Below, one piece after another: positions 25,984 to 34,373 of a stretch of 43,058 nt of DNA. The DNA comes from Hydrotalea sp. (GTDB taxonomy: Bacteria; Bacteroidota; Bacteroidia; Chitinophagales; Chitinophagaceae). The notes under the pieces are model-generated. The model ran no database searches, had not been told where the DNA came from, and worked only from the letters and a program-made list of their open reading frames with translations. Position 1 is the first letter of the stretch. Each line of letters starts with the position of its first letter. The DNA lies in assembly GCA_022402565.1 (NCBI GenBank), contig JAKRSC010000006.1, forward strand, positions 1 to 43,058, in the 5' to 3' direction. Both the position numbers and the translations under genes were made by a program.

Positions 25984-27741
25984 TTAAGCAGCGAATTGCT
26001 TTTTTCTCCAAGAAATCATAACAAAGCCTATGAGCGACATAATAAGTATTGGAACAACAATATTGAACAATTGCCAAAATGATTTTTGCTCAGATAATTT
26101 TTGCTTATCAAGCAAGCGCAACACTACTTCCTTGTTCCTAGCTTCTAAAATAGGCTGCTCACTGAGCATATAGGTAACCATGTTCTCAATAAACTCTCTA
26201 TTAGCAAATCTGTACTGTTCCATGGGCAATGTTCCCATAGCAAGCGGACCTTGGGATTGCGAAACTGCATTCGTTACTAAGTCGGCGTCTGCTACTACCA
26301 ATTGCTGAGAAAATGCCACACCCTCTTGCAAAAAAGGAGCGCCTGTTACTGCACGAAGATTCGCTTCTAAATCGGGGGTCATTCTGTTTGCATAGAGAGA
26401 TCGAAACTTTCCTTCAAGAAGCACGGCTACTGGTACTCGGTTGTTATTAAATGTTCTGAAATCTTCTTCGGTTTTTACACTATTTACATCAATAAGAGCA
26501 GGCTGACTTACTACGCGGCTGGTAGTATCAGTTTCAAGAAGTATAGTTTTTTGAATACCCGGTGCTTTTACGGTATCTATACTTGAGGGGAAAATGGATA
26601 GTACTCTCTCCAGATTTCTGGAGGTTGGATGTTCATCGTTTCCAAACAAAAAGGGATAATAGGCCCAAGGTACTCGTTGCATTTGTGGACTACCATCGGG
26701 ATTGTACCCAACAACTATTGGAATTTTAGCACAATTTAAATCCTGCGCTAAGTTCTTATTGATACGTGCGCCATATCGGAACAGTAGATCATCTAATTGC
26801 AGGTTGCGATCGAAAGCTACATATGAACCTGAAGACTTTCTAAGACTATCATATTCTGCATACAATGGATCTATACACCATATAATTTTACCACCGCGCA
26901 TCACATATTGATCCAGTTTCCATAGGTCAGTTTCCGAAAATGGTTCTGTAGGTTTTACGACTAATAAAAGTTGTACTTGTTCAGGGCTGGGTTGCGCCTG
27001 CTTCAAATCCATAATAGCAAGTCTATAAGAAGCAGATAAGGTTTGTCCTAGGTCTTCCACTCGATCGTCTAAAGGTTGGCCATTACCAACCACATAAGCA
27101 ATGGTAGGTACATCCTTTCGAGTTAACTGATTAATTGCTGAGATAAACTTGTATTCGAGTAATGCTTCGGCTGCTGCTCTGGTAGCTTCTACATCTTCTT
27201 CGGGCATTTCAGACAATACATTGAATTGCTTATATACTTTTCTGCTACTCCTTAAATCGACAACAACTGGAGGACGATTACCATATCTTACAACAGCCGA
27301 AGGCAGAATATATTGATCTACCAAAGGAGTTTGCGCTGCAACGGTTACAGATTTTCGCTCAAAAACAACTCCAAGAGAAGCCAAACTATCATACACAACT
27401 GCTACTGCAGAGTCTTGTTCATTAGGCAGGCTCAATCCAATATTCAATTGAACCAGTCCGCCAGAAACCGATCTGAATTCATTTAATATATCTACAACAG
27501 CGTTCCGTAGTTTTTTATAATCGGCACTCAATGATCCGTCCAATAACACATCTACTTGAATGGTGGTATCAAGGTTTTGTAAAATAGTTTTACTAGCTGG
27601 AGTCAGTGAAAATCTTTTCTCTGCTGTTAAGTCAACTCGGGCACTTAAAAAAGAAGAAAGCCAGATCAACAGCACTGCTATAGTAACCATTGTTACTGGA
27701 TGTTGCAGAAGAACTTGTATGTTGAAGGGTTTCTTTTCCAT
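25984..27741 (-). CDS. gldG: Gliding-associated ABC transporter accessory protein GldG
   Basis: A 585-residue protein with an N-terminal membrane helix (about 17-33), a large periplasmic ABC_transp_aux-type domain (about 45-500) and a C-terminal membrane helix before a basic end (SWRKKQFAA). This is the layout of GldG, partner of the GldF permease and GldA ATPase; the trio is tied to gliding in Flavobacterium, although it is widely kept in non-gliding Bacteroidota. The ATG lies 3 bp after the gldF stop. gldA is not in the window. Confidence 0.93.
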   Translation of the reverse strand: MEKKPFNIQVLLQHPVTMVTIAVLLIWLSSFLSARVDLTAEKRFSLTPASKTILQNLDTTIQVDVLLDGSLSADYKKLRNAVVDILNEFRSVSGGLVQLNIGLSLPNEQDSAVAVVYDSLASLGVVFERKSVTVAAQTPLVDQYILPSAVVRYGNRPPVVVDLRSSRKVYKQFNVLSEMPEEDVEATRAAAEALLEYKFISAINQLTRKDVPTIAYVVGNGQPLDDRVEDLGQTLSASYRLAIMDLKQAQPSPEQVQLLLVVKPTEPFSETDLWKLDQYVMRGGKIIWCIDPLYAEYDSLRKSSGSYVAFDRNLQLDDLLFRYGARINKNLAQDLNCAKIPIVVGYNPDGSPQMQRVPWAYYPFLFGNDEHPTSRNLERVLSIFPSSIDTVKAPGIQKTILLETDTTSRVVSQPALIDVNSVKTEEDFRTFNNNRVPVAVLLEGKFRSLYANRMTPDLEANLRAVTGAPFLQEGVAFSQQLVVADADLVTNAVSQSQGPLAMGTLPMEQYRFANREFIENMVTYMLSEQPILEARNKEVVLRLLDKQKLSEQKSFWQLFNIVVPILIMSLIGFVMISWRKKQFAA

Positions 27742-27744
27742 GCT

Positions 27745-28467
27745 TTACTTCATTTGAATTTGTCTTTTCGTTAACCCCAAAAACAGTCCAATAATTATGG
27801 CATAGTATAACACATCTCGAAGTTCTATAACTCCTCTGCTGATGCTTTTGTAATGCTCTTGTAAACCTAATTGCTGAATGTAATAGTCAGCTTGGTTTGA
27901 AAAAATAGGCAATTTACTCACTGCTTCTACTCCAACATATACCATAAAACATAAAAATGCACCAACTACAAAAGCAACTACCACCTGTTGTGTTAGGCTA
28001 CTTGCATACAATCCAATTGCCGCAAAGCAAGACGACAATAAAAATAATCCCAAATAACTTCCTGCTGTTGCACCCCAGTCAATACCACCTCTACTGCTAA
28101 GCATCTGAATAGAAATAGGATAAATACAAGTTGGTAACAGGGTTAAGAAAACCACCCCAAGCACGCCAATATACTTTCCAAGAACCAATTGCCAATTACT
28201 GAGCGGAAATGTGCGCAGCAACTCAAATGTTCCCGACTTCAACTCTTCGGCAAAACTGCGCATGGTGATGGTTGGAATGAGCATAATCATAAGCCAAGGA
28301 GCCACTTCGAAAAAGGGCTGCAAGCTTGCGTACCCATAATCGAGCAAATTGGTATCTGGGAAAAAGAATAGCCAAACACCACATAAGACCAAAAAAAAGG
28401 TCATGGCAATATAGCCAGTTAAATTACCAAAGTAGTGCTGCCACTCTTTCTTTGCTAAAGTCCACAT
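27745..28467 (-). CDS. gldF: ABC transporter permease GldF
   Basis: A 240-residue ABC-2 type permease with six membrane segments. Typical features are the start MWTLAKKEWQHYFGNLTGYI and the central FAEELKSGTFELLRTFPLSNWQLVLGKY. It would form the channel part of a GldA-GldF-GldG transporter. It is the first gene of gldF-gldG-terC-murF/alr. A perfect -10 element lies four bases above its ATG, which suggests a leaderless transcript. Confidence 0.93.
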   Translation of the reverse strand: MWTLAKKEWQHYFGNLTGYIAMTFFLVLCGVWLFFFPDTNLLDYGYASLQPFFEVAPWLMIMLIPTITMRSFAEELKSGTFELLRTFPLSNWQLVLGKYIGVLGVVFLTLLPTCIYPISIQMLSSRGGIDWGATAGSYLGLFLLSSCFAAIGLYASSLTQQVVVAFVVGAFLCFMVYVGVEAVSKLPIFSNQADYYIQQLGLQEHYKSISRGVIELRDVLYYAIIIGLFLGLTKRQIQMK

Positions 28468-28471
28468 AGGT

Positions 28472-28479
28472 CAAAACTA
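28472..28479 (-). promoter_or_regulatory. -10 element of the gldF operon
   Basis: The minus strand reads TAGTTTTG (TAnnTTTG) with four bases to the ATG at 28467, so transcription should start at or next to the start codon. Confidence 0.6.
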
Positions 28480-28734
28480 AATGATTGCCCTTGCACAAAA
28501 AAACGAAGGATGAAAATGCGTGTTAAAATCTGTGAAATTAGCCTACTAACAGACTGTTTCATGATTTGTCTGAAGCAGGTTCTATCAATTTGTAGGAATG
28601 ATTGATAATAAATATCTGCTTTTTGTAGCAGAGGAATGGAACTATTGAAATTAGATTAGAGGAAACAGATAAATAGTTGTCCGATGGAATAACCGCTTTT
28701 TTAATTTTGCTTATCATTCGCAATTAAAAAATAG
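28480..28734. other. Gene-poor stretch upstream of the TA patch
   Basis: No intact gene is seen between the gldF promoter and the toxin remnant. There is one small hairpin (TCTGCT...AGCAGA, 28615-28632). A 12-codon open segment (28638-28673, GTIEIRLEETDK) resembles the xxYEIRxE core of HigB/RelE toxins, which would fit decay of a toxin gene here, but this is too short to prove. Confidence 0.4.
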
Positions 28735-28794
28735 GGGGATAGTGTTTACAAAGAGTACTTTCTAGAATTTCTCAAAAACAATCAATATGAGTAA
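28735..28794 (+). pseudogene. Remnant 3' end of a HigB/RelE-type toxin gene
   Basis: After an in-frame TAG, 19 open codons (GDSVYKEYFLEFLKNNQYE) run to a TAA that overlaps the start of the antitoxin by 8 bases. This overlap is the normal coupling in HigBA-type pairs where the toxin comes first. The lysine/glutamate-rich helix fits the last helix of such toxins. No full toxin frame is present upstream. The assignment depends mainly on position and the overlap. Confidence 0.4.
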
Positions 28795-29080
28795 AAAAAC
28801 CATAAAAACGCTTGATGAGTTTGTAGAAGAACACTACGGCAAAAAAGGAACTAAGAAGTGAGATAAGTTGGAAAAAGGATATCAAGCTTTTAAGCTCGGC
28901 TTTCTTATTCAACAGGCCGGTTTAGAAAAAGGGCTCATCCAAGAGGAGCTTGCGCTTAAATGTGGAACCAACAAAGGCTATATTTCAAAAATAGAAAATG
29001 GCATTAAAGAGGTTAAAGTATCAACACTTCATAAGTTACTTGCAATACTAATCAAAGCGCGATTCAAGATAAAAGACTAA
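28787..29080 (+). pseudogene. HigA/XRE-type antitoxin split by an in-frame TGA
   Basis: The frame starts MSKKTIKTLDEFVEEHYGKK, the usual N-terminus of this antitoxin family, and meets TGA at 28859-28861. It then continues in the same frame through a complete XRE helix-turn-helix (LIQEELALKCGTNKGYISKIENGIKEVKVSTLHKL). Relatives have a basic residue at the stop position, so CGA or AGA to TGA is likely. Re-initiation at the in-frame TTG (28868) could still give a 70-residue DNA-binding product. Upstream only a toxin remnant remains. The frame after the stop has no further lesions, so the change may be recent or tolerated. Confidence 0.7.
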
Positions 29081-29085
29081 ATTTG
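29078..29085 (+). promoter_or_regulatory. -10 element of the PemK-type TA pair
   Basis: TAAATTTG is a perfect TAnnTTTG whose first bases are the stop codon of the preceding antitoxin gene. It lies 17 bases above the ATG at 29103 and gives the pair its own promoter. Confidence 0.55.
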
Positions 29086-29102
29086 ACTACTTCTAAATCG
29101 AA

Positions 29103-29333
29103 ATGACTCGACAATTTATTATAGAACGCACTCTAAAAATTATCAATCAGCTGCCTGAAGAAAAAGCGGAAGAAATTTCTGACTTTGCTGACTTCGTATT
29201 AAAACGATATGAAGATCAAGTGATTTCTGCTGGAATTCAAAAAATGACAACTGATAGTATTTCATTTGATTTTCTAAACAGCGAGGAAGACATTTATACC
29301 ACTGAGGACCTAAAAGAGGTATATAATGGCTAA
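29103..29333 (+). CDS. Antitoxin of a PemK/MazF-type pair (DUF2281-like)
   Basis: A 76-residue acidic protein. The first half (IIERTLKIINQLPEEKAEEISDFADFVLKRYE) is the amphipathic pattern of DUF2281-type antitoxins. The second half is acidic and probably unstructured until it meets the toxin. It overlaps the toxin gene by 8 bp, the usual coupling. It likely neutralises the toxin and represses the pair. Confidence 0.78.
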   Translation: MTRQFIIERTLKIINQLPEEKAEEISDFADFVLKRYEDQVISAGIQKMTTDSISFDFLNSEEDIYTTEDLKEVYNG

Positions 29334-29646
29334 AGGTGACATCTTACTTATCTGCTTTCCTTTTACTGATTTGACAGGTAGCAAATTAAGGCCAGCAGTC
29401 ATTCCTGCAGAAACATCTATTGACATAACAGTTTGTTTCATCACGACTCAACTTCAATGGCAAGACTCTACTGACATTCGACTGGATCCAACTCCTTTCA
29501 ATGGCCTAAAAAAACAATCATTGATAAGAACCAGTAAAATTGCAACTATAGATAAAGCCTTAGCAAAAGGGCTATTAGGTAAATTAACTTCAGTTGAAAT
29601 AGGAGAAATCAATAAGAACCTAAAAGCTATTTTTCAACTGCTTTAA
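29326..29646 (+). CDS. PemK/MazF-type toxin
   Basis: A 106-residue toxin of the PemK/MazF/CcdB fold. The N-terminal GDILLICFPFTDLTGSKLRPAVI contains the conserved GDI and K/RP(A) motifs, and the middle carries CFITTQ and SLIRTSKIATIDK. MazF-type proteins cut mRNA at short motifs. It overlaps its antitoxin gene and both are complete, in contrast to the broken pair just upstream. Confidence 0.85.
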   Translation: MAKGDILLICFPFTDLTGSKLRPAVIPAETSIDITVCFITTQLQWQDSTDIRLDPTPFNGLKKQSLIRTSKIATIDKALAKGLLGKLTSVEIGEINKNLKAIFQLL

Positions 29647-29698
29647 TATTCATGCTGCATGTAACAGCGGCTTACTAAAATACGGGCTGATTATATAC

Positions 29699-29714
29699 AC
29701 TACACATGTGTAGT
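29699..29714. repeat. Perfect 16-bp palindrome
   Basis: ACTACACATGTGTAGT is a perfect palindrome in the 240-bp gap between the toxin gene and the isc terminator. It may be a regulator site or an extruded hairpin; no gene starts nearby. Confidence 0.5.
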
Positions 29715-29831
29715 CCTAAGTAATTCCTAAATAATTATTGTCTTCAGCAAATCTTAATCCCGTACTTCAGCAAGCCACAAAACGATAGTTGAACTTGGGC
29801 TCGGTGGTCGATTAGAACTCTTAATTAAGCT

Positions 29832-29864
29832 ATAAAAAATCCCGGCCTGTAATAGACCGGGATT
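29832..29864 (-). terminator. Terminator after iscA, probably bidirectional
   Basis: AATCCCGG and CCGGGATT form an 8-bp stem (29838-29864) with an 11-base loop. On the minus strand six Ts follow. On the plus strand GCGTTTTTTA follows, so it may also end transcripts from the TA patch. Confidence 0.85.
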
Positions 29865-29887
29865 GCGTTTTTATTCATTAGAAGTTT

Positions 29888-30244
29888 TTACACAGCAAAA
29901 CTTTCACCACAACCACAACTGCGACTAGCATTAGGGTTGTTGAAATAAAAGCCTTTACCATTCAAGCCGTCACTAAAATCCAACTCAGTATTCACCAGAT
30001 AGAGGAAACTCTTCAAATCACACACCACCTTAATTCCATTGTCCTCAAACACCTGGTCCATTGGTTGGATGTCCTGATCAAAATCGAGTTTATAGCTTAA
30101 TCCGCTGCAACCACCACCCACTACGCCCACTCTCAAAAAGTACGAGCTGTCGTTCGTAATGCCGGCATCCTCCATAAGTTGCAAAACTTTTTTCTTAGCC
30201 TTGTCACTCACAAAAATGGTATTTTCTGCTACTGCTGTACTCAT
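29888..30244 (-). CDS. iscA: HesB/IscA-family iron-sulfur carrier
   Basis: A 118-residue A-type carrier. The three conserved cysteines are seen in GGGCSGLSY (first) and the C-terminal RSCGCGESF (second and third). It passes Fe-S clusters from IscU to target proteins. It is the last gene of iscS-iscU-iscA, starting 23 bp after iscU, and ends in a terminator. Confidence 0.93.
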   Translation of the reverse strand: MSTAVAENTIFVSDKAKKKVLQLMEDAGITNDSSYFLRVGVVGGGCSGLSYKLDFDQDIQPMDQVFEDNGIKVVCDLKSFLYLVNTELDFSDGLNGKGFYFNNPNASRSCGCGESFAV

Positions 30245-30267
30245 AATTTCAATCGGGATTCAATCAA

Positions 30268-30687
30268 TTAGTGAACACCTTTTTCTTCAAATTCAATTTT
30301 CTCCAAACCGTTTTTCTCACGGTAATCGTTGATTGCTGCTTTGATAGCATCTTCTGCCAATACAGAGCAGTGAATTTTTACTGGAGGCAGGTTCAATTCT
30401 TCCACAATATCCATATTGTCGATAGAAATTGCCTGATCCAAAGTTTTACCCTTTAGCCATTCAGTAGCCAAAGAAGAAGAAGCAATAGCAGATCCGCAAC
30501 CGAAGGTTTTGAACTTAGCATCGGTGATAACGCCGCTTGCATCATCCACTTCAATTTGAAGACGCATTACGTCGCCGCATTCTGGTGCACCAACTAAGCC
30601 AGTACCAACGTTTTTCTTGCCCTTATCCAAAGTACCCACGTTCTTAGGGTTCTGATAATGATCAATTACTTTTTCTGAGTATGCCAT
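30268..30687 (-). CDS. iscU: Fe-S cluster assembly scaffold IscU
   Basis: A 139-residue scaffold. Conserved features are the first Cys in APECGDVMRL, the second in FKTFGCGSAIASSS, and the chaperone-binding LPPVK directly followed by the third Cys in IHCSVLAEDA. It receives sulfur from IscS, which is encoded 26 bp upstream. Confidence 0.97.
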   Translation of the reverse strand: MAYSEKVIDHYQNPKNVGTLDKGKKNVGTGLVGAPECGDVMRLQIEVDDASGVITDAKFKTFGCGSAIASSSLATEWLKGKTLDQAISIDNMDIVEELNLPPVKIHCSVLAEDAIKAAINDYREKNGLEKIEFEEKGVH

Positions 30688-30713
30688 GTTATTTAGATTT
30701 TATAGTTAGAGAA

Positions 30714-31931
30714 TTAATGATGTGCCCATTCAATGGTATTCAAATCGATGCCCTCTTTGTACATTTCCCAAAGCGGACTCATTTCGCGAAGTTTTAAAAC
30801 AGTGTTTCTAACCTGCTCAATGGTATAATCAATTTGCTCTTCATTGGTAAAACGACCCAATCCAAAACGAAGCGAGCTATGCGCTAAGTCATCGCCAAGG
30901 CCTAATGCCTTCAATACGTAAGATGGTTCCAAAGAAGCAGAAGTACAAGCCGAACCAGAGCTCAATGCAATATTCTTATTGAATCCCATCAACAAACCTT
31001 CACCTTCCACATATTTAAAAGAAATATTGGTAACATGAGGTAAGCGATGATCGCGGTTACCGTTTACATAAGCTTCTTCAATAGACATTAGAGCATTCTC
31101 CAACTTATCACGCAACACGCTCAAACGAGCAGCATCAGCTTCCATTTCTTGCATTGCCAATTCAGCAGCCTTACCAAAACCAACGATACCAGGAACGTTC
31201 AAAGTACCACTGCGCATACCACGCTCGTGACCGCCACCGTCCATTTGCGCTGTAACCTTAACACGAGGATTCTTTCTTCTCACGTACAAAGCACCAACAC
31301 CTTTAGGACCATACATTTTATGACCAGTGAATGCCATCAAATCAATACCATCAGCATTAACATTCACAGGAATTTTACCTACGGCCTGAACACCATCAGT
31401 AAAGAATAACACCCCATGTTTTCTTGCAATTGCACTGATTTCACGAACTGGCTGAATTACACCAATTTCGTTGTTCGCATACATAATTGCAATCAAAATA
31501 GTAGTTGGCTTAATAGCAGCTTCTAATTCAGCTAAATCAATCAAACCATCTGCCTGAACAGGCAAATAAGTGACTTCACCACCCAACTTTTCAATATGCT
31601 TACAAGTATCTAATACAGCTTTGTGCTCAGTAGTTGCTGTGATAATATGATTTCCCTTACTTGCATACATGTCAAATACACCTTTAATAGCAAGGTTATC
31701 TGATTCAGTTGCGCCTGAAGTAAAGATGATTTCCTTTGGATCTGCACCAATAAGTTTTGCAACCTGCTCGCGGGCATAATCAACTGCCTCTTCAGCCTGC
31801 CATCCAAAAGGGTGGTTTCTGCTAGCGGCGTTTCCAAACTGCTCCAAAAAGTACGGGGTCATTGCCTCCAACACCCTTGGATCCATAGGGGTTGTTGCGT
31901 TATTGTCTAAATAAACAGGTAGTTTCAACAT
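30714..31931 (-). CDS. iscS: Cysteine desulfurase IscS
   Basis: A 405-residue PLP enzyme taking sulfur from cysteine. It opens [21 protein letters not shown]. The PLP lysine is in [13 protein letters not shown], and the sulfur-carrying Cys is in [11 protein letters not shown]. The ATG at 31931 is preferred over 31976 because the added 15 residues are not conserved and a perfect -10 lies at 31963-31970. No iscR regulator gene is next to it. Confidence 0.97.
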   Translation of the reverse strand: MLKLPVYLDNNATTPMDPRVLEAMTPYFLEQFGNAASRNHPFGWQAEEAVDYAREQVAKLIGADPKEIIFTSGATESDNLAIKGVFDMYASKGNHIITATTEHKAVLDTCKHIEKLGGEVTYLPVQADGLIDLAELEAAIKPTTILIAIMYANNEIGVIQPVREISAIARKHGVLFFTDGVQAVGKIPVNVNADGIDLMAFTGHKMYGPKGVGALYVRRKNPRVKVTAQMDGGGHERGMRSGTLNVPGIVGFGKAAELAMQEMEADAARLSVLRDKLENALMSIEEAYVNGNRDHRLPHVTNISFKYVEGEGLLMGFNKNIALSSGSACTSASLEPSYVLKALGLGDDLAHSSLRFGLGRFTNEEQIDYTIEQVRNTVLKLREMSPLWEMYKEGIDLNTIEWAHH

Positions 31932-31962
31932 ATTGTGGAAGTATTTATTGTTTAAATCAACA

Positions 31963-31970
31963 CAAAAATA
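31963..31970 (-). promoter_or_regulatory. -10 element of iscSUA
   Basis: The minus strand reads TATTTTTG (TAnnTTTG), giving a leader of about 26 bases before the iscS ATG at 31931. Confidence 0.6.
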
Positions 31971-31997
31971 AGTCAATCGGTTGTGTAAATTTGTAGC

Positions 31998-32079
31998 ATC
32001 GCTGGTTAGAGATGGGATTTTTCCTCAATCCGTAAAGGATTGAAAAGCTCAATTGATAAGCTTTTGAGCGGCTTTTTCC
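31998..32079 (+). ncRNA. Candidate small RNA between iscS and mce
   Basis: On the plus strand a perfect -10 (TAAATTTG, 31986-31993) precedes two hairpins, CAATCC-GTAAA-GGATTG (32026-32042) and GCTCAA...TTGAGC (32047-32069), the second inside a GAAAAGC/GCTTTTTC stem that ends in Ts. A transcript of about 80 bases would fit. It could instead be a leader of mce that terminates early. No known RNA family is recognised. Confidence 0.35.
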
Positions 32080-32129
32080 TTTTGTAAAATAGCCTATCTT
32101 CCACTGGCTCCATTCATTAAACCTTCCAT

Positions 32130-32537
32130 ATGAATAAGATTGAACACATTGGGATTGCAGTGAAATCATTTGAACAAGCCATTCCGCTTTATGAAAAACT
32201 CTTGAATACCCCTTGTTATAAAACCGAGGAAGTGGCTTCTGAAAACGTTCAAACGGCGTTTTTCCAAAACGGGCCCAATAAAATTGAACTCCTTCAAAGC
32301 ACCACGCCCGACGGTGTTATTGCCAAGTATATTGAGAAAAAAGGCGAAGGCATTCACCATATTGCCTTCGAAGTGACTGATATTCAGGCTGAAATGAAGC
32401 GATTGGTAGAAGCCGGTTTCACTTTAATGCAAGAACAACCCAAGAAAGGGGCCGATAATAAGCTGGTTTGCTTCCTTCACCCTAAAACCACTGGCGGCGT
32501 ATTGGTTGAATTGTGTCAGGAAATCAAAGAACCATGA
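32130..32537 (+). CDS. mce: Methylmalonyl-CoA epimerase
   Basis: A 135-residue vicinal-oxygen-chelate protein. The metal-binding pattern is visible: the N-terminal IEHIGIAV (His), NKIELLQ (Glu), GIHHIAFEV (His) and the terminal GVLVELCQ (Glu). It converts the (S) and (R) forms of methylmalonyl-CoA, feeding a B12-dependent mutase such as the one implied by the B12-binding protein at 16573. Its stop overlaps the next start (ATGA), so the two genes are coupled. Confidence 0.93.
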   Translation: MNKIEHIGIAVKSFEQAIPLYEKLLNTPCYKTEEVASENVQTAFFQNGPNKIELLQSTTPDGVIAKYIEKKGEGIHHIAFEVTDIQAEMKRLVEAGFTLMQEQPKKGADNKLVCFLHPKTTGGVLVELCQEIKEP

Positions 32538-33652
32538 AAACCAACACTGTAGTAGCCATATCCATCCTGTTGGCAGGTTTAATAGGATGTCATCAAACTG
32601 AAGAATCGAAGTTACCCGACTTAAGCGGCATTCAACTTCCGGAAGGGTATTCCATATCTGTATATGCTCAGGTGCCCGATGCACGAAGCATGTGTTGGGG
32701 AGAAAAAGGCACCCTGTTTGTCGGCAACCGGAAAGAAGACAAAGTATATGCCTTGCGCGATGAAGATGGAGATGGTGTGGCTGAAAAGAAGTGGGTGATT
32801 GCAACTGGATTGAACACGCCGAATGGGGTGGCTTTCAAAAACGGCTCTTTGTACATAGCAGAAATTAATCGTATTCTTCGAATGGATGCTATTGAAGAGA
32901 AATTAGATAATCCGCCAGCGCCTGTAGTTGTCACAGACAAATTACCTGATAAAACCTGGCACGGCTGGAAGTTCATTGCTTTTGGGCCCGATGGAAAATT
33001 GTATGTACCTGTGGGTGCTCCTTGTAACGTATGCGAATCGGAAGATTCTTTATTTGCCAGTATTTTACGCATGGATGCCGATGGCTCTAACTTAGAAATC
33101 TATGCCAAGGGTGTGCGTAATTCGGTGGGTTTTAGCTGGCATCCCGTAACTAATCAACTTTGGTTCACCGACAATGGACGCGATTTAATGGGCGATGACA
33201 TGCCTTCTTGCGAACTCAACTTTGCGCCAGAAAAAGGGATGCATTTTGGCTTTCCGTATATCCATCAAGGCAATCTGCCCGATCCTGAATTTGCTTCTAA
33301 AAAACCAGCCGGCTTAACAAGCCAAGCACCTGCTGCGCTGTTAGGACCACATGTTGCGCCTCTGGGCATGCGGTTTTATACAGGCAACCAATTCGACTCC
33401 AGTTATAGACATGCTATTTTTATTGCAGAACACGGCAGCTGGAACAGAACCAATCCAATCGGTTATAAAGTGGGGGTTGCTTTTTTAAATGACAAGCAAG
33501 AAGTAACAAGCTATAAGCCATTTGCTGAAGGGTGGCTGAAGGCAGACGGAAAAGTTACAGGACGACCCGTAGACATTGAGCTGGACAAAACAGGTGCATT
33601 ATTGGTGAGCGACGATTATGCAGGATGTATTTACAGGATTACAAAAAAGTAA
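32534..33652 (+). CDS. PQQ-type sugar/sorbosone dehydrogenase-like lipoprotein
   Basis: A 372-residue beta-propeller protein of the glucose/sorbosone dehydrogenase family. The N-terminus is a lipoprotein signal (lipobox GLIGC). Family segments include LPEGYSISVYAQVPDARSM, GLNTPNGVAF, KTWHGWKFIAFGPDGKLYVPVGAPCNVC, RNSVGFSWHPVTNQLWFTDNGRD and IFIAEHGSWNRT. It likely oxidises sugars outside the cytoplasm using PQQ or has another propeller role; the cofactor cannot be confirmed. The ATG at 32534 overlaps the mce stop. It converges on rnc with a 3-bp gap. Confidence 0.88.
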   Translation: MKTNTVVAISILLAGLIGCHQTEESKLPDLSGIQLPEGYSISVYAQVPDARSMCWGEKGTLFVGNRKEDKVYALRDEDGDGVAEKKWVIATGLNTPNGVAFKNGSLYIAEINRILRMDAIEEKLDNPPAPVVVTDKLPDKTWHGWKFIAFGPDGKLYVPVGAPCNVCESEDSLFASILRMDADGSNLEIYAKGVRNSVGFSWHPVTNQLWFTDNGRDLMGDDMPSCELNFAPEKGMHFGFPYIHQGNLPDPEFASKKPAGLTSQAPAALLGPHVAPLGMRFYTGNQFDSSYRHAIFIAEHGSWNRTNPIGYKVGVAFLNDKQEVTSYKPFAEGWLKADGKVTGRPVDIELDKTGALLVSDDYAGCIYRITKK

Positions 33653-33655
33653 TTC

Positions 33656-34369
33656 TCAAATCCCCAAATGCTCAACCGCTTTTTGTGCCGCTATTTGACT
33701 GGCGTCTTTTTTATTGAAGCCCTTTCCTTGAGCAATCACTTCACCATCCAGAACTGCATTCATGATGAATACACGACGATTGCCTTCTAATTTTTCGCTG
33801 GCTAATTCAAACGTGAGGGCGTGGCCTTTTTTACTTGCCCAACCAATTAATTTATTTTTGAGGTTGATGTCGATGTTTTCTAGGTCTTCAACAAACATGT
33901 GGGGTATTACAATTTGCTTGAGTACCCATTGTTGTGTTTTGCGATAGCCTTTATCGAGGTACACTGCCCCAACCAACGCTTCCAAAGTGTTGCCAAAAAT
34001 TTGGCTGGTGCGCAGCGCATTATCGAATTTATTATAACGAGTGAGTTTTTTCAATCCCATTTTTAGCGCAATGTCATTCAACTGTTGGCGGTTCACCATT
34101 TTACTTCTCATTTCAGTGAGAAAGCCTTCGCCTTTTGTAGGATATCTTTTAAATAAATAATCAGCAATAATGGCACTCAAGATTGCGTCTCCCAAATATT
34201 CCAGTCGTTCATTGTTTTCTTCTGGGGTATCTTTTACCGAGCGGTGACTCAGGGCAATTTCATACAATAAATCGTTACCCGGCTTTATGCCAAGCACGGC
34301 TTGTAATTGTTTTTGGAAACCAGGTAATTCGTTTTTATCAGCGCGGAATAGACGTTTGAGTAGTTGCAC
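33656..34369 (-). CDS. rnc: Ribonuclease III
   Basis: A 237-residue dsRNA endonuclease. The catalytic signature ERLEYLGDAIL is near residue 59, the second acidic cluster follows FGNTLEALVGAVYLDKGY, and a C-terminal dsRNA-binding domain ends FNKKDASQIAAQKAVEHLGI. It acts in rRNA and mRNA processing. It lies 4 bp after fabF in the acpP-fabF-rnc operon, an order seen in many bacteria. Confidence 0.96.
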   Translation of the reverse strand: MQLLKRLFRADKNELPGFQKQLQAVLGIKPGNDLLYEIALSHRSVKDTPEENNERLEYLGDAILSAIIADYLFKRYPTKGEGFLTEMRSKMVNRQQLNDIALKMGLKKLTRYNKFDNALRTSQIFGNTLEALVGAVYLDKGYRKTQQWVLKQIVIPHMFVEDLENIDINLKNKLIGWASKKGHALTFELASEKLEGNRRVFIMNAVLDGEVIAQGKGFNKKDASQIAAQKAVEHLGI

Positions 34370-34373
34370 GCTG

